From NCBI GenBank assembly GCA_009363875.1, contig CM018680.1, positions 62,903,279 to 62,967,278 on the forward strand: a stretch of DNA of 64,000 nt, given 5' to 3'. The stretch's first letter is position 1. The number at the start of each line of letters is the position of its first letter. Of the stretch, positions 21,066 to 32,516 are shown one piece after another. This DNA comes from Mikania micrantha. Its lineage: Eukaryota; Streptophyta; Magnoliopsida; Asterales; Asteraceae. Below the pieces are notes generated by a model. The model was not told where the DNA came from. It did no database searches and was given only the letters and a program-made list of their open reading frames with translations. The position numbers were made by a program, and so were the translations under genes.

Positions 21066-22326
21066 TTTCATGCATGGGGTTTATCACTTTCCCTAAACTT
21101 TAACTGTATTAAACTTCTAATGTTTATCTGAATTTACTATTTCTTTTCCATTGATTTCCACATATAATTTTGGAATCCACGTACAGGTGAATGCTAAGTT
21201 AAGGTCCACATTTAGTATTATTTTTATTGGTGTTTTAATCCATTTTTTACGATGTTATTTAGAATAGATTTTTTGATGTTTGTTATAATTTGTGTTTGTT
21301 ATTTTAGAATAGATTTTGCGATGTTTAAGGTTGTTAAGGACATGTTAATTTGATTCAAGTTTGTGGGGATACCAAATCTTTACTAGATCATTCAATTATG
21401 GATCAAAATTGATATCAGGTTGTGGAGGACATGTTAATTTGATTTCAGTTAAATTAATCTTTATTAACTTTTTACATTATTAACATTTCATATTTAAATG
21501 AAAGATGGACGTGTTTTTCAATGTTAGACATGAAAAAATAGGAATACAGAATAATGGATGTATTCACGGGATTGTAAAAGGAGGCTCTCATTTTGGAGGT
21601 ATGCAAGTTTTACGAATTACGTAATTTAGTCATTGCTATGTAGTTATTCAATAACATCTGATTGAAAAGCCTCTATTGCATATGATAAAGAGATGCATAT
21701 TGTTTGGTCTATATCTGCATGTTATTGAGTGTATTGATTTGCAAGAAGTAAACTGGGGATAGAAGCCAACGCCATTTATCTGAGTTAACCATGGTTGGTT
21801 TTTGTGACTATGAGCTACTTCAATTTGTTACACATAGGTATGGACATGATGTGAGCTTTTCTGTCTAATAATAAGCATAGATACTTTGCAATTATTTATT
21901 CAATTTTAAATCTTGCATAACTTTTTATCTAATAACTTAAATGTATGGTTTGGAGTATTATAGTTGGCATTTATATGCTTTGATTAGTTGATTCATTTTA
22001 ATAAGTTTGATATGAAAGGTTTTGCAAAGTTTGGAGATTCGAACATTTTAATCGATCTAATTTTAAAGTACTATTGAAAGCATTTATATGCTTTGAGTAT
22101 ATGATTCATTTTAATTTGTTTGACTAAAAAGATGGTCTGGCCTTGCAAGAACTTTAAGAATTTTGTGATTTAATGATGTTTATCATTTTGGGCTTTCAAA
22201 CTCACAACATTTGAATTGTCAAAACATTTTCATTTTCATATTTAGTTATTTGTTTCTTTGTTAGGATGTGAAGTTACTAAACAATTAAGTTGTTCACATA
22301 ATTGGTCTCAATCCACGTATGCAAAC
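21066..22326. other. Non-coding DNA left of Sirevirus element 2
   Basis: AT-rich with intron-like T-rich stretches and no convincing ORF. A short open stretch from ATG 21506 ends at a splice-like GTATGC but matches nothing I know. It ends at the target duplication CAAAC (22322-22326). Confidence 0.4.
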
Positions 22327-23087
22327 TGTAGGATCGGGTTGTTATCTCTAAACAACACTTCACAAGTATTTCTTACTTAATTCTAACAGATGCGGAATGT
22401 TCTGTTAGAATGATCTCACAATTTCACTCAAAGTGACACAATAATCTTTGAACAATATTAAGAACACAAGAATAATTCAAGCTCAAGGATATATTTCTCT
22501 CAAAGTGGAAGTATACAAGCAAGCACACTTCAAGCAACAATACATTGGGAGGTTATATAGCCGAGGCTACAACCGTATACACTTAGGAATACAAGTTGGG
22601 TATACTAGACAAGTACATAAAGTAAAGCTTATTCTAGTATGTTGAGTGTCTTAACAGGCTAACACACTCAGTCATGATCATTACATTAATAGACATTGAC
22701 TTTACAAAGGACTATTAAATACAAAAGACATTTAATGTTGTTGATCTTCAAGGCTTCAGATGATCTTTTGCATTTAATGCAGCATGGGAGAGGTAAGGCG
22801 CTTTATCTGACTCATTACATGTTGTCTTTGTCTTTACTCAGACCAGCATGTCTTGTGTCAGTACCTTTTGTACTATGAGAGTAAGCTGCTACAGTCTTTG
22901 TCAGAGGATAAACCTCGGAAGTCTTTGTCTTTAGTGCATAAGAAGATTCCTCGGAAGCAGTTGTCTTGTACAACCTTCGGCAGGAACCAGTTATCCTTCG
23001 GAAGCAATGTTGCTTCCGAAGAATCACTTCTTCCTTCCGAAGGTGTTTATTCAAAGAGACTCCTATACTTAGACAAAACAAGAAGTT
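22327..23087 (-). repeat. Left LTR of element 2, truncated at its inner end
   Basis: This is an LTR of the 792 bp subtype, with a single copy of the 36 bp unit that is doubled in element 1. It breaks off at AGAAGTT (23087) and runs straight into integrase code. About 30 bp of the inner end are missing here and are found inverted at 29789. Confidence 0.92.
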
Positions 23088-25785
23088 CTGGGTGTTTTTC
23101 TTAAATACCAAGGATGAAACTGCCGAAATCCTAAAGTCATTTATACTCAGGGTGGAGAATGAAAGTGACCATCATGTAAAAATAATCAGATCAGATCAAG
23201 GAACAGAATTCAAGAATCATGTTTTAAATTCTTTTTGTGAATCTAAAGGTATCACAAGACAATTTAGTGCTCCTAGAACTCCACAACAAAATGGTGTAGC
23301 TGAAAGAAGGAATAGGACACTAATTGAAGCTGCAAGAACCATGTTGTCTGATGCCAAACTTCCAATAACTTTTTGGGCAGAAGCAGTCAACACTGCCTGT
23401 TATGTCCAAAATAGAATATTGGTAGTTAAGTCACATGGCATGACTCCTTATGAAATTTGGCATAAGAGAAAGCCATTCATTGGATTTCTCAAACCATTTG
23501 GATGTCATTGCACCATCTTGAATACTAAAGATTACTTAGCCAAGTTTGCTGAGAAATCAGCAGAGGGCTACTTTGTTGGGTACTCTTCAAATGCTAAAGC
23601 GTATAGAGTATACATCAAAGCATCCAGAGTTATTGAAGAGTCTGCAAATGTTCAGTTCAATGAACATACTCTCAATAAACCTGGAACCGGCCCTGATTGG
23701 TTGTTTGATCTTGATAGTTTTACATCTGCATTTAATCTGGTGAAAGAGTATGTTCCAGTTTCACAGTCAGCTACCACAGACACCTCCAAAGGCTCAAGAG
23801 AAGATGACTTTCGTGTTGAACTGCCAATAGCTTCAAGACAAAACTTGGCAGAATCCACTTCAACACAAAATGATGTATCACAGTCTGAGACAATCAACAC
23901 ATCTCAGGCAGGTCCCTCAATTGAAGCTGCTTCTAATTCACAACATCAAGAAGAAGTAGGAAGTCCTCCAGCAGAGGAAAATTCTCTGGAAATCACTACT
24001 CCCAGAGAAAACCAACCCACAACAGTTCAAACGTTGAATCCACGTGATCTGCCAGAAATCCAACTTGAGGTAGTTCTTCCTAACCTTGAGTCACTCAACG
24101 TGGATGAATCTTCTCAACTGGATGTGATTCCAAGGACTCGAATTCACAGCACTCATCCAGTTGAAAACATCATTGGCAATGTAGAAGAAGGTGTCAGAAC
24201 TAGAAGCTCTATGCATGAAGCAAATGTTTGCTTGTTTTCTTGCTTTCTATCCCAAATAGAACCTAAGAAGGTTGCAGAGGCTTTAAAAGATAACAGTTGG
24301 GTAGAAGCTATGCAAGAAGAGCTTCTTCAGTTTCAAAGACAAGGAGTTTGGAAAACTTGTCCTTTGCCTAAAGGAAAGTATGCCATTGGAACCAAATGGG
24401 TGTTCAGAAACAAGAAAGATGACAAAGGTGTTGTCATCAAAAACAAAGCAAGATTGGTTGTTCAGGGATACACTCAAGAGGAAGGCATTGACTATGATGA
24501 AGTCTTTGCACCTGTTGCCAGAATTGAAGCTATTAGAATATTTTTGGCATTTGCAGCTGCAAAAGATTTCAAAGTGTTTCAGATGGATGTTAAAAGTGCC
24601 TTTCTTTATGGAAAAATTGATGAAGAAGTTTATGTGTGCCAACCTCCAGGATTTGAAGATCCAAAGTTTCCTGATCATGTCTGTAAGCTTGATAAGGCTC
24701 TTTATGGGTTGCATCAAGCTCCCAGAAAATGGTATGAAACTTTATCTTCTTTTCTGTTGGCAAACAAATTCAAGAGAGGAACAATTGATAAAACTCTCTT
24801 TTTCAAGAAGTCAAATCAACATATCATGCTAGTTCAAATCTATGTTGATGACATTATCTTTGGTTCTACTAATGAATCTCTCTGCAAGGAGTTTGAATCA
24901 CTAATGAAATCCAAATTTGAGATGAGCTCAATGGGAGAACTCACCTTCTTTCTTGGATTACAAGTGAAACAAACTCCTACAGGGATTTTCATTAGTCAAT
25001 CAAAATATGTCAAGGACATTCTTGAAAGATTCAAGCTTTCTGATTGCAAAGCTCTGGGAACTCCTATGTCCAAAACAACATCACTTAGCCCTGATCTTGA
25101 GGGGGAGGATGTTGATCAGCACCAGTACAGAGCAATGATAGGCTCTTTGATGTATCTCACAGCAAGCAGGCCAGATATCATGTTTGCAACTTGTGTATGT
25201 GCAAGATTTCAGGCCAATCCCAAAGTCTCTCATATGCTGGCTGTAAAAAGAATCTTTAGATACCTCAAAGGAGCACCAAGTCTAGGATTATGGTATCCTA
25301 GAAATGAAGACTTCCAATTCATGGCTTATACAGACAGTGATTATGGGGGTTGCAACATCAGCAAGAAATCCACATCAGGGGGATGTCAATTTCTTGGATC
25401 CAGGATTGTGTCTTGGCAATGCAAGAAACAGTCATGTGTTTCTACTTCTACTGCAGAGGCTGAATATATAGCTGCTTCTAGCTGCTGTGCACAAGTCATC
25501 TGGATCCAAAATCAGATGAAGGATTATGGAGTAGATCTGTTCAATACTCCTATTCAGATAGACAATTCCAGTGCAATCTCCATCACCAATAATCCTGTCA
25601 AGCATTCCAAGACCAAGCACATCGACATCAGATACCATTTCATCAGAGATTGTGCAGAAAAGAAGTTGATTCATTTGGTCAAAGTTGATTCAGAAAACAA
25701 TTTGGCAGATCTCTTCACAAAGGCATTTGATGAAGGAAGATTCAGGTACTTAATAACATCCATTGGGATGATCAACTTTGAATAA
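23088..25785 (+). pseudogene. pol: Sirevirus pol, 5'-truncated (element 2)
   Basis: This is pol from the middle of integrase (WVFFLNTKDETAE) to its normal end, open throughout and very close to the pol of element 1. The protease, the integrase zinc finger and the first catalytic Asp (HMDLFGP) are gone. The second Asp (RSDQGTEF), the Glu (GVAERRNRT), the whole RT (YVDDIIFGST) and RNase H remain. The frame runs on upstream into antisense LTR to 22966, which is an accident of the junction. It lies on the opposite strand to the gag of the same element, so no gag-pol product can be made. Confidence 0.92.
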
Positions 25786-26370
25786 ATGTACTGACAAGGA
25801 ATAAATAATTCCTCGGAAGATAAACTTAACTTATCTTCCGATGAGTATCTACTCAGCAGAAGATAGGTTAAGTCTTCGGAAGCATTATTTCTTCCTTAGT
25901 CGGAAGATCTCACACTTCAGAAGCTAACTTACCTTCTGAAGTAATATTCTTCCGATACATTATTTTCGGAAGCATAGGCTTCTCAAGGTACTCTTCAGAA
26001 GAAAGTGTCTTCCGAAGAACATTTTGCCTAATGAATTTTCTAACACTTCAGAAGCAGTGCTTCCGACAGTATAAATTTTATACTTCGGAAGCACATCCCT
26101 TCTGAACTCTCTTGGTCTAATAAATACCCTGCTTCCGAAAGTCACTTCTTCGGAAGCACCTCAGTCAGAGAAAATTAATTGTGAAACCAGCTGTCATCGG
26201 AAGACCTTTTTCTGACATCCGGATCTCAAATTTAATGTGTCTATATATTAAATGCTGAAATCCGAATGTATATAAAGGTCTCCCGCTCATTCAAATTCTC
26301 ACAAACTGTTTCACTTTAAACTCTTCTTCTCTTTGATCTCTCCAATTGTGCCCTAAAATCACCAACTTTC
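25786..26370 (+). promoter_or_regulatory. pol-ORF3 spacer of element 2, dense in CTTCCGAAG motifs
   Basis: The counterpart of 11618-12219. I count about a dozen CTTCCG/CGGAAG sites and about half a dozen CTTCTGAAG or CTTCAGAAG variants in the first 400 bp. The motif is denser here than in the ORFs on either side. Confidence 0.6.
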
Positions 26371-29300
26371 ATGGCTCTTCTTGCTTTCAAACCTGCTCAC
26401 AACGTACCAGCGGAGTTATTAGCAGAACATGATGCTGACTTCGCCCCAATAATCTCCTTTCTTCAAAGGAGCAGGTATTTCTTTGCATTAACTGTTCAGC
26501 CCTTGGTGTATGAATCTCATCACCAACAGTTTTGGGCATCTTGTTCTGTCTCTTCGTCTCCCAATGGTCGGTCTCTTGAAGCCACCATTGATGCTCATCC
26601 TATTGCTATCACTGTGGAAACCATCTGTCGGCATCTTAAATTCAATGATGCCGGTGGAAGGGTCTCTTTCACGAAGGATGAGGTAGCATCGACATTTAAG
26701 TCGATGGGGTACGAAGGTCCTCTCCCTTCAACAACCTATTTGAAGGGTAGAGTGTCCTATAATTACAAGTACCTCATACATGTGTTTTTACATTGTCTTT
26801 CAAATAAATCTGGTGGTTGGGACCAAGTTCCATCTGATTTAGCTTCGGCTATTCATGGCTTGGTTTCCAATCAACTGTTTAATTTTTCTGCTTTTATTTT
26901 CAATAATTTGGTTGACAACATCATGTCACCAAAGAAGTTTTGTATGTATCCCAGGTTTTTGCAACACCTTTTTAATGAAGAGTTGGGAGCTTCCCTTTCT
27001 CTAACTGGGAATACTTACAAAATGCCCTTGGTCTCTTCCAAGATTTTTGTGCAACTCAAGAAGAAGAGTGCTCAGTTCTCTGGGACATTCACTCCTCTTC
27101 TTTCCTCTATGGAGTCCCCTGCTCCAGAAGGTGACAGCTCTGTTAACCCCACAGATGCTGAACCCACACCTTCCACTTCTGTTCCTCACCCCATAAAAAT
27201 CACTTACAAACGCAAACGAAACCCTGTGCAACTTTCTACAGTTGTTCAGGACCCTTCTACTGAACCAAAACAGAAAAAGGTTAAAAGAACTGCTCAGGGC
27301 ACAGTTCTACCTAAGGTGAAAGCCACACCCCTTGTTTCTCCACAGGTTCTTCCTTTGAAACCTGTGGTTGCCCTTAACCAGCCTGAAAGCCCTCAGCTTA
27401 TGTCACAAAACATATCTGAGAATATTCAAAGGGATGCACCCATCATTGAGTTTGCTTCTCATGAAGCAACTTCATTAGATAAGAGACTGTCTCCTAAGTC
27501 TCCAGGTTCATATCATCCAGAAATGCCCCCCACCCATACTATCACCCAGGCTCAAGGAACCCCTGCTCTAGCTTTGGAGGAACCACTCTCTCCCACTTCC
27601 CAAACTTTAATGAGAGTGGTGACACAGTTACAAGCTCGGTTCCCTGACCCAGAGCCTATTCAATCAGAGGTTGGCCCCAGTAGTTCTGAAGGCGTCAATG
27701 CAGGTGAGGCTGCCACTACTGTTGATCTTAATAAAGATCCACAGGACAGTGGTACAGGCAATAGGACCTCACCTGCGGCAACCTATATTGGGGAGGACTT
27801 CTTTGAGGTTCTTCTCAATGAAGGGAATCCAGGGTGCCAAGAAACCACATCTGGTGGTGGAGGTGCAGGAGCTAGGCTCAGGACTCCATCGCCCCATGAT
27901 TCTACTCCGGTAGAGGAGGGCACATCCACACAGGAATTGACGGCTACAATAACTTCCCTCCAAGCCAGGGTAGCTCAGTTAGAAGCTGAGGTGGCTACCC
28001 TGCGGCTTGAGGTCCAAACCAAAGATGCCACTATTCTGGACCTCAGGAGGCGTCCCCCGGTCACTCTACATCCATTTCACCCTGATCCTGCTACTACCAC
28101 TTTCACCTCCCCTGATGCTACCAAAAAGGGGGAGAATATACCAACTGCAGGGTCAGGATCAGAAGCAAGAGAAGAGGAGGGTGCACAGGAAGTTACTCCA
28201 TCCTTAGTCACTTTGACTGCTGAATGGGATGACTTCTTGGGTACTTATTTTCAAGATTCTTCTTCTACTTCCTCTTCTTCTGCTTCTGAGGATACAAGGG
28301 AGGTTGCCAAAGAGACTGAACAGCAAACATCAAATGTCTCTTTGGAACCTCAGTCCCCTCTTGGGACTAAGTCTCCTTCTGAGACTGCAGCTCAGGTTGT
28401 CATGGAAGACACAGCACAAGAAGAATCAATTTCCATGAAATCTGTGTCCCCTTCTGGGACTGAAGCTGCTGAAGCTCTCTCTTCCTCTCCTGAGCCCTTT
28501 GTGGAATCCAATAAGGAATCATCTAAGGGGATTGGTCAACTGGAGGAGACAGTGAATGCTGAGGTTAACTCCGAAGCTGCAGCTGCCTCCGAAGGCCCAG
28601 TCATCCTGGATGTTTCCTCCACAGAGGAGCTACATGCCAATGAACCAGCTGGTGAGGCAACAGAAGAAATCTCCTCTGGGGCAAAAATAACTGCTGATGA
28701 CAAAGGAAAACGTAAGCTAACCCCAGAGGAGGAAGCAGAACAGGAGGAGATGAGACCAAAGAAAACAAAGGGCCGACCAAACACTTCTCTAGATGAAGAG
28801 CGAGCTAGACTCTCTGCTTTGCTAGAAGAAAAAGGTTATGACTTTGATGAAGTCATCAACTGGTCGGTACCTAGAATGGCTGCCGAGCTGGACAAGGTGC
28901 AGCAGCAAGAACAAGCTGTTGCTGCATCAAAGGCCCTGAGTGTACTTACAAAGGAACAAAAAGAGAAGGCCTACAGAGACAAGAACAAGGCCTTTCTCTT
29001 GGAATATGGCTTCCATGCTCGGCAGCTAGGCCCAATGAAGAACTCAACCATGGATATGCATATCAGAGATATAAAAGCCAAAGTTGCAAGAGGTGAGTTA
29101 CCTTCAATTGAACAAATCAGGGCAAGAAAGGAAAGCCTAATGAGAGGCTTAGGTTTAGGGGGAGGAGCTACAATAGAATTTCCCCTCTCTGGTGCAGGGA
29201 TCAGAGAGGGAGAAGAAGTCATGTGTGGGGCAGCAACAAAAGCAATGTTCCCCAACATGCTCCCCCTAAATCCAAAAGAAGAACCAATATCTCCTCCTTC

Positions 29301-29757
29301 AAGTCCAAGTATGGATAACATGCCAATCTCCTCAGTCTACAAAAAGGGTAAGAAGACTACAAGGAAAAAGGAAACAAAAACTATCCCTTTAGACTCTGAG
29401 CCTGATACAACACTCTCAGTACTTGAAGCCACATCTGAAGCAACTCCCAAAACTACACAAACCCTAGAAGACATGAGGGATATCAACAGATTAATGCATG
29501 AGCATTCATACATCCCTTTGGTAAATTGGAGCTTCAATGCACAAGAAAGGATATTCATCCTCACCGACTACAATGGAGAAATAAAACTGGTGGATCTTTT
29601 GCATCTGATGATGTTGGCAAAACCCTATATATTTGATCTAGATATGCTCCCTCTCAATAATCCTGACAATGGAGCAGATGGGAGGTCAGCTATCAGATTA
29701 ATTAGAAAAAGGGCACAGGTACTGAGGGGTACATGGAAGCCAAGGTTTATGCCTTAG
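26371..29757 (+). CDS. Sirevirus third ORF (envelope-like position), intact
   Basis: An uninterrupted 1128 aa ORF, the full-length version of the one broken in element 1. The N-terminal 230 residues (FLQRSRYFFALTVQPLVYES ... FCMYPRFLQHLFNEELG) look like a folded domain. A long P/S/T/E-rich linker follows, then a heptad coiled coil near residues 510-555 (ITSLQARVAQLEAEVATLRL), a charged segment with a candidate nuclear signal (GKRKLTPEEE ... KKTKGRP near 790-810), and a conserved C-terminal domain ending in WKPRFMP. I see no signal peptide, no hydrophobic membrane span and no furin-like site. It is the third ORF by position only, and its function is unknown. It keeps an in-frame segment near residues 950-975 that element 1 lacks. 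Confidence 0.85.
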   Translation: MALLAFKPAHNVPAELLAEHDADFAPIISFLQRSRYFFALTVQPLVYESHHQQFWASCSVSSSPNGRSLEATIDAHPIAITVETICRHLKFNDAGGRVSFTKDEVASTFKSMGYEGPLPSTTYLKGRVSYNYKYLIHVFLHCLSNKSGGWDQVPSDLASAIHGLVSNQLFNFSAFIFNNLVDNIMSPKKFCMYPRFLQHLFNEELGASLSLTGNTYKMPLVSSKIFVQLKKKSAQFSGTFTPLLSSMESPAPEGDSSVNPTDAEPTPSTSVPHPIKITYKRKRNPVQLSTVVQDPSTEPKQKKVKRTAQGTVLPKVKATPLVSPQVLPLKPVVALNQPESPQLMSQNISENIQRDAPIIEFASHEATSLDKRLSPKSPGSYHPEMPPTHTITQAQGTPALALEEPLSPTSQTLMRVVTQLQARFPDPEPIQSEVGPSSSEGVNAGEAATTVDLNKDPQDSGTGNRTSPAATYIGEDFFEVLLNEGNPGCQETTSGGGGAGARLRTPSPHDSTPVEEGTSTQELTATITSLQARVAQLEAEVATLRLEVQTKDATILDLRRRPPVTLHPFHPDPATTTFTSPDATKKGENIPTAGSGSEAREEEGAQEVTPSLVTLTAEWDDFLGTYFQDSSSTSSSSASEDTREVAKETEQQTSNVSLEPQSPLGTKSPSETAAQVVMEDTAQEESISMKSVSPSGTEAAEALSSSPEPFVESNKESSKGIGQLEETVNAEVNSEAAAASEGPVILDVSSTEELHANEPAGEATEEISSGAKITADDKGKRKLTPEEEAEQEEMRPKKTKGRPNTSLDEERARLSALLEEKGYDFDEVINWSVPRMAAELDKVQQQEQAVAASKALSVLTKEQKEKAYRDKNKAFLLEYGFHARQLGPMKNSTMDMHIRDIKAKVARGELPSIEQIRARKESLMRGLGLGGGATIEFPLSGAGIREGEEVMCGAATKAMFPNMLPLNPKEEPISPPSSPSMDNMPISSVYKKGKKTTRKKETKTIPLDSEPDTTLSVLEATSEATPKTTQTLEDMRDINRLMHEHSYIPLVNWSFNAQERIFILTDYNGEIKLVDLLHLMMLAKPYIFDLDMLPLNNPDNGADGRSAIRLIRKRAQVLRGTWKPRFMP

Positions 29758-29775
29758 AAGTTTTGGTAGCATCAG

Positions 29776-29868
29776 CCTAGGGGGAGACTGTAAAGACTAA
29801 TAAAGGCTGATGCTCACCAAACTTCTTGTTTTGTCTAAGTATAGGAGTCTCTTTGAATAAACACCTTC
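29776..29868 (+). repeat. PPT plus 80 bp LTR fragment, inverted
   Basis: CCTAGGGGGAGAC (29776-29788) is the PPT in plus orientation. It is followed by the LTR start TGTAAAGACT, which runs 80 bp and then switches at ACACCTTC into gag on the opposite strand. CCTTC is shared by both partners at the switch and could be microhomology. Confidence 0.88.
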
Positions 29869-32399
29869 TTCTTCCATACTTGTGCCTTTTGAGTTGTCGG
29901 AAGACTTGGTTTCTTTTGATGGTCATCGGAAGCTGTTTTTCTTTTTCCTTCCGATGATCTTCTTCCGAAGACAGATGACCTCTTTTGTTTGTTGAAAGCA
30001 TTCCTTTGATGAGCTTCCGAGGTTCCTTTTCTTTCGGAAGCTTCCTTTTTCTTTGCTTCCGATGCTTTCTTTTCAGAAGCATTTTTATTTTGTTTCTTCC
30101 TATTACTGGAGGTACTTGCTTCCGATGCCCTCTTGACCAAATTTCTTCTCTGTTCTTCCGAAGAAGTAGATGACTGACTCCAACTATTCTTTCTTCCTCT
30201 TCCCTTGATTGAGGAAATTCTGCTTCTTGGATTATAGAAGCAATCAGCAGCAAAATGATTCTTTTCACCGCACATCAGACATAGAGTTTGAATGTTGGGA
30301 GAGTGTTGCTGCTTATCCCTTTTAACGAAGTCTGATCTTTGATCCTCAGAGAATGATGGTTTGGATGTTCCAGCATACTTGTTAGTCTTAGACTTTGCCT
30401 GTTTTCCTGGAGAATTGACTTTTCTCTCCATTGATCTACCTCGTTTTGACTTGTCAGATGGGCAAGTCACATACTCATCTGAGGAGATATTTTCTGTGGT
30501 TTTAGCTTTGATAAAAACTGTTGAATGTTTCTTAGTTTTCTTATTTTGATTCTTAAATTTCAAAGCTTGTTTTCCTTTTACTGATTTAATAGGAACATCA
30601 TCCTCATCTGAGCATGTTGAGGTACTTGGATCAGAGAGATTATCCTTTTGAACTACCTTGTGTATATCCAACTCCTCATTATACACAAGGTCAACCAGTG
30701 ATTTACACCTAACATCTGTTATGGAAGTATAAGCAGATGGAGGTTCCACTTTGTTATATCCCAAACCAGCTCCCCTTTTATTCACAAGTTCAGTTGTGCT
30801 GCTCATTCTAAAAAGTTTTTCATATTTTTCACCTTGGCTTAGAAATTTGTCTCTGTAAGACTCAGCCAATACAAGTTCAGTCTTGGCAGTGGTTAGTCTT
30901 TCTAAAAGATTTTTAATCTGACACTGTTTGTTAGTATCTTCATGTTTTAAACTTGAAATGGTCTTTTCCATTTCTTCAATCTTTTCTTTGTAATTTCTTT
31001 CAACCTCAAAGAAATTTGCCTTGACTACTTGTAGAGACTCAAGTTCATTACAGAGTTGAGAATTTATTTTCTTATAAATAGTTAATGTTTCTAAGCATTC
31101 AGGTGAGCACATGCTATCAGTTACCTTGCTTGAGGAAGATGAGTCATTTGCCATCAAAGCACTGTTGGAGATGGAGGGGTCCTCAGCTTGAAAGCTCCAG
31201 TCTGCAAAATCTTGTTCAGCAATGTTTGCATTGTTAGATGAGCTTGATGGTCTTTGTTGTGGTTGCCCAGAAGTTGTCTGCTGAGTTCCTGTGGACTTGC
31301 ATTCTCTGGCAAAGTGGCCTAACTGTTGACAGTTAAAGCATTTGAGTTTAGATTTGTCAAGTCCAAACCCAGTCTTCATATTGTGCTTTTTGAACTGTCT
31401 GCCGGTTCTTTGGTAAAACTTCTTTGCCCTGTATGAAATCATAGCCATTTGATAGTTTATATCCATCTCCTCAAGATCATCTGCAGGAATACCATCCAAG
31501 TCTTCTTGACACAGATGAAAGTAATTTGTCTCCTCAGCCATAAAAGCTCCTTGCCCAGAGGTTAGTAGTGGGGTTGGGTTAGATACAAGGTTTGATGAAT
31601 TTGGAGTTTCAGGAAATGTGACAGTGGGTGTGGAGGTAGAATGGTAGAGGGGTTGATAGCTTTGGTATGGAGGATTATTGATGGGTGCATAAAGAGCAGC
31701 TGAACCAGATGGTGAGTGAGAAACTTTAGATTCTTGGGCATCTAATTCCATCTGATAGGCACTGAGAATACCAAACAATTCTCCTAAAGTTAGAGTTTTC
31801 AGGTTTTCTGTTCTTCTGATTGTTACAGAATAGATATTCCATGCCTTTGGAAGAGACCTCAGAAATTTTCTGAGCACATCTTGATTATCAAGAGTTACAC
31901 CTGCAGTAGTTAATTCATCCACAAGTTGGACATACCTTAGGTACTGAGAAGACATATTCTCATTGTTTTGTTGACAAAAGTTTTCAAACTTCTGTTTCAG
32001 CATATCCTTCTTGTTTTCTTTGACATCTTCTGACCCTTCATACATCTGCTTCAAGGAATTCCACAGTTCTTGAGCAGACTTGCATTTCTTGAATGCATGT
32101 ATAATGGAGTTCGGTATTGACATCTGAATTAGCCAAAGAGCTTTAGAATCAACTTCCATCTTCTTGTAATCTTCGTCTGAGTACATAGATGGATCTTTTG
32201 GTACTGCAGCAACTCCAGCACCGGCAGCAGCAACTGTAGGAATGTAGGGACCTTCAAGAACAGACTTCCAAAGTTTGAAGTCTTGGTTCCTGATGAACCC
32301 TTCCATTCTGACTTTCCAGGTATCGAAGTCTTCAGGTGTGAACATTGGTGGCTTGTTGAGAGTGCCATTTTCTGTATCATGTTTGTTTAGAGCAGCCAT
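29865..32399 (-). pseudogene. gag: Sirevirus gag, 3'-truncated (element 2)
   Basis: Starts at ATG 32399 (MAALNKHDTENG) and parallels the gag of element 1: UBN2-type core, knuckle CFNCQQLGHFAREC, coiled coil, second knuckle CLMCGEKNHFAADC, and the K/S/E/A tail with ASE/SEA repeats. The last 45 or so residues are missing, and the frame ends in antisense LTR sequence (KVFIQRDSYT). It shows moderate coding divergence from element 1, for example in the linker before the first knuckle, so the two elements belong to different subfamilies. Confidence 0.9.
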
Positions 32400-32502
32400 C
32401 TTGGACAGACACAGAAAATATGAGTGTTAATACTATGAGGGTTTATAAGAAATAGAACTGGTAACTTGATGATGATTAGTCAGTCAAGTTCAAGAGCCAA
32501 AA

Positions 32503-32514
32503 GCTCTGATACCA
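32503..32514 (-). other. Primer binding site of element 2 (tRNA-iMet)
   Basis: The minus strand reads TGGTATCAGAGC two bases from the right LTR, as in element 1. It confirms that the right-hand LTR is the 5' LTR of the original element. Confidence 0.9.
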
Positions 32515-32516
32515 CT

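Noticed and set aside
21506..21605. Possible exon starting MDVFFNVRHEKIGIQ
   Set aside because: It is open for about 35 codons with a donor-like end, but has no homology I recognise and no partner exon. It is too weak to call.
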